Assembly (NCBI GenBank): GCA_029558635.1
Contig: JAKQEE010000052.1
Coordinates: forward strand, 124,001-188,000
DNA from: Pseudomonadota bacterium
GTDB lineage: Bacteria; Pseudomonadota; Alphaproteobacteria; Micavibrionales; Micavibrionaceae
DNA: 64,000 nucleotides
Direction: 5' to 3'
This document shows positions 63,279 to 64,000 of the stretch, one piece after another (the first letter of the stretch is position 1; every line of letters starts with the position of its first letter). Under the pieces are notes generated by a model. It ran no database searches. It was not told the origin of the DNA and saw only the letters and a list, made by a program, of their open reading frames with translations. The translations under genes and the position numbers were made by a program.

Positions 63279-63536
63279 TTATTCGATAATCGGTTCGGGG
63301 TTCAGGGTGGGCCTCAGAACGATTCGGACTTCGTCAGGGCAGACCACCATTTTCTCGACTGCAAAGCCTTGGGCTGAGATCTTGTTTTGCAGTCGCGTGT
63401 ATTCCGAATTGGCCCTGATCATTTCTTCGGAAAGAGAGAAGTAGGGAGGTAGTTCGGGAACAGAGAATCCGGTCTTATCCTCTTTATTCCAGATGCTTTG
63501 CCATTTGTTCGGTCGTGTCAGCGTCAGAATCGCTTC
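63279..63536 (-). pseudogene. Open frame without a legal start: possible gene remnant
   Basis: 85 codons on the minus strand end in a TAA at 63279. The product looks protein-like (WNKEDKTGFSVPELPPYFS, EEMIRANSEYTRLQNKISAQ, VVCPDEVRIVLRPTLNPEP) but the frame has no ATG/GTG/TTG before residue ~40 and is preceded by a TGA (63537-63539). An 18-codon frame beginning GTG at 63540 overlaps it in another register, so a frameshift may have split one gene. No family was recognised. Alternatively an ATT start at 63530 is used. Confidence 0.35.
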
Positions 63537-63556
63537 TCACGGATGGAAGTCAAATT

Positions 63557-64000
63557 TTAGAGAAGGAAGAGGGTGGCCAGGCCAAGGAAGGCAAAAAAGC
63601 CGATGACATCCGTCATGGTGGTTAGAAACACGGATGAGGCCACGGCGGGGTCGATATTCATTTTGTCCAGAACAACAGGGATGCTCGCACCGAAAAATCC
63701 CGCAACGATCAGGTTGACGATCATCGCGACCGCAATGACCATGCCCAGACCGATGTCGTGGAACCAGGCGCCTGCCACGATACCGATAATGATGGCGAAA
63801 ATCATCCCGTTCAGGGTGCCCACCGCCGTTTCCTTACCGATCACGCGCCAGACGTTCGTGCCGGACAATTCGCCTGTTGCCAGCGCGCGGACAGCCACGG
63901 TCATCGACTGGGTTCCGGCATTGCCGCCCATGCCAGCTACAATCGGCATCAAGATGGCAAGAGCCACAATTTTTTCAATGGTGGTATCAAATAGCGAGAT
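63557..64000 (-). CDS. mgtE: MgtE-type magnesium transporter (5' partial)
   Basis: The frame stays open to the window end, so only the C-terminal 147 residues are here. The MgtE channel domain is recognised by PIVAGMGGNAGTQSMTVAVRALATGE (the conserved GGNxGTQ), VNLIVAGFFGASIPV and the last helices MTDVIGFFAFLGLATLFLL. MgtE forms a Mg2+-gated dimeric channel; the cytoplasmic N and CBS domains lie beyond the window. The stop is 20 nt before the possible gene remnant. Confidence 0.93.
   Translation of the reverse strand: MSLFDTTIEKIVALAILMPIVAGMGGNAGTQSMTVAVRALATGELSGTNVWRVIGKETAVGTLNGMIFAIIIGIVAGAWFHDIGLGMVIAVAMIVNLIVAGFFGASIPVVLDKMNIDPAVASSVFLTTMTDVIGFFAFLGLATLFLL

Noticed and set aside
1..64000. 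CRISPR array, prophage or insertion sequence
   Set aside because: No regularly spaced direct repeats, transposase, or phage structural gene was seen. XerC has the chromosomal DUF484 neighbour, so it is not an element integrase.

Overview
The window is a gene-dense, roughly 52 % GC bacterial chromosome segment with very short intergenic gaps and many 4-nt start/stop overlaps. The gene content fits a Gram-negative alphaproteobacterium: adjacent DUF484 and xerC, an entericidin-type lipoprotein, a yejABEF-like peptide importer, kdsB, an alpha-type transaldolase, ppdK, class-2 pyrD and a mshE/G/L-like pilus operon. The lineage is inferred from gene families only, since no rRNA is present. A member of the Micavibrionales/Rhodospirillales side of the class is a reasonable guess, not a proven one.

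Layout. 1-3427: a partial gene with tandem LOG-like domains, then lpdA and a PilX-like minor pilin. 4056-6608 (minus): xerC, DUF484, entericidin, transaldolase. 6681-9649 (plus): priA and a TraX-family membrane protein. 9627-12623 (minus): the peptide-ABC ATPase (yejF) and two paralogous GNAT acetyltransferases separated by an intergenic region rich in inverted repeats. 12882-15858: a two-component island with one PAS histidine kinase and three stand-alone receivers. 15871-28043 (minus): an M20 amidohydrolase with yejE/yejB permeases, an unknown protein, a histidine phosphatase, an O-antigen-ligase-like protein, kdsB, a yejA-like binding protein, a degenerate EAL protein, pyrD and pgsA.

28763-46080 (plus) is the most distinctive block, a type IV pilus/MSHA-like assembly locus. 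In order it holds a GspE/MshE ATPase, a GspF/MshG platform protein, a GspL-like PilM-PilN fusion, PilO/MshJ-like and MshK-like proteins, an ABC ATPase, an MshN-like TPR protein, a truncated prepilin peptidase without catalytic aspartates, PilT and PilU retraction ATPases, an MshL-like secretin lipoprotein, an ABC-2 permease, an anchored alpha-helical protein, a seven-TM AraC-type regulator and a major prepilin closed by a strong terminator. The ABC exporter genes inside the pilus locus and the methyltransferase-only PilD-like protein are the best candidates for something new.

46178-64000: a putative zinc-binding protein of unknown function, sucB, a GNAT gene, ppdK behind a structured leader, then on the minus strand a TPR-sulfotransferase, a HAD hydrolase, a YgfZ-like protein and a PAS-EAL protein. 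These are followed by tRNA-Phe, a lipoprotein, a second yejA-like protein, a divergent macro-domain-like gene, a hypothetical, PBP1A, a hypothetical behind a 34-bp palindrome, a possible broken gene, and the C-terminal part of an MgtE-type Mg2+ transporter cut by the window end.

Functionally the window joins envelope biogenesis (kdsB, O-antigen-like ligase, PBP1A, pgsA), peptide uptake (two YejA-like receptors, YejB/E/F, M20 hydrolase), central carbon metabolism (lpdA, sucB, ppdK, transaldolase), c-di-GMP/two-component signalling and surface pilus motility. There is no CRISPR array, prophage or insertion sequence.
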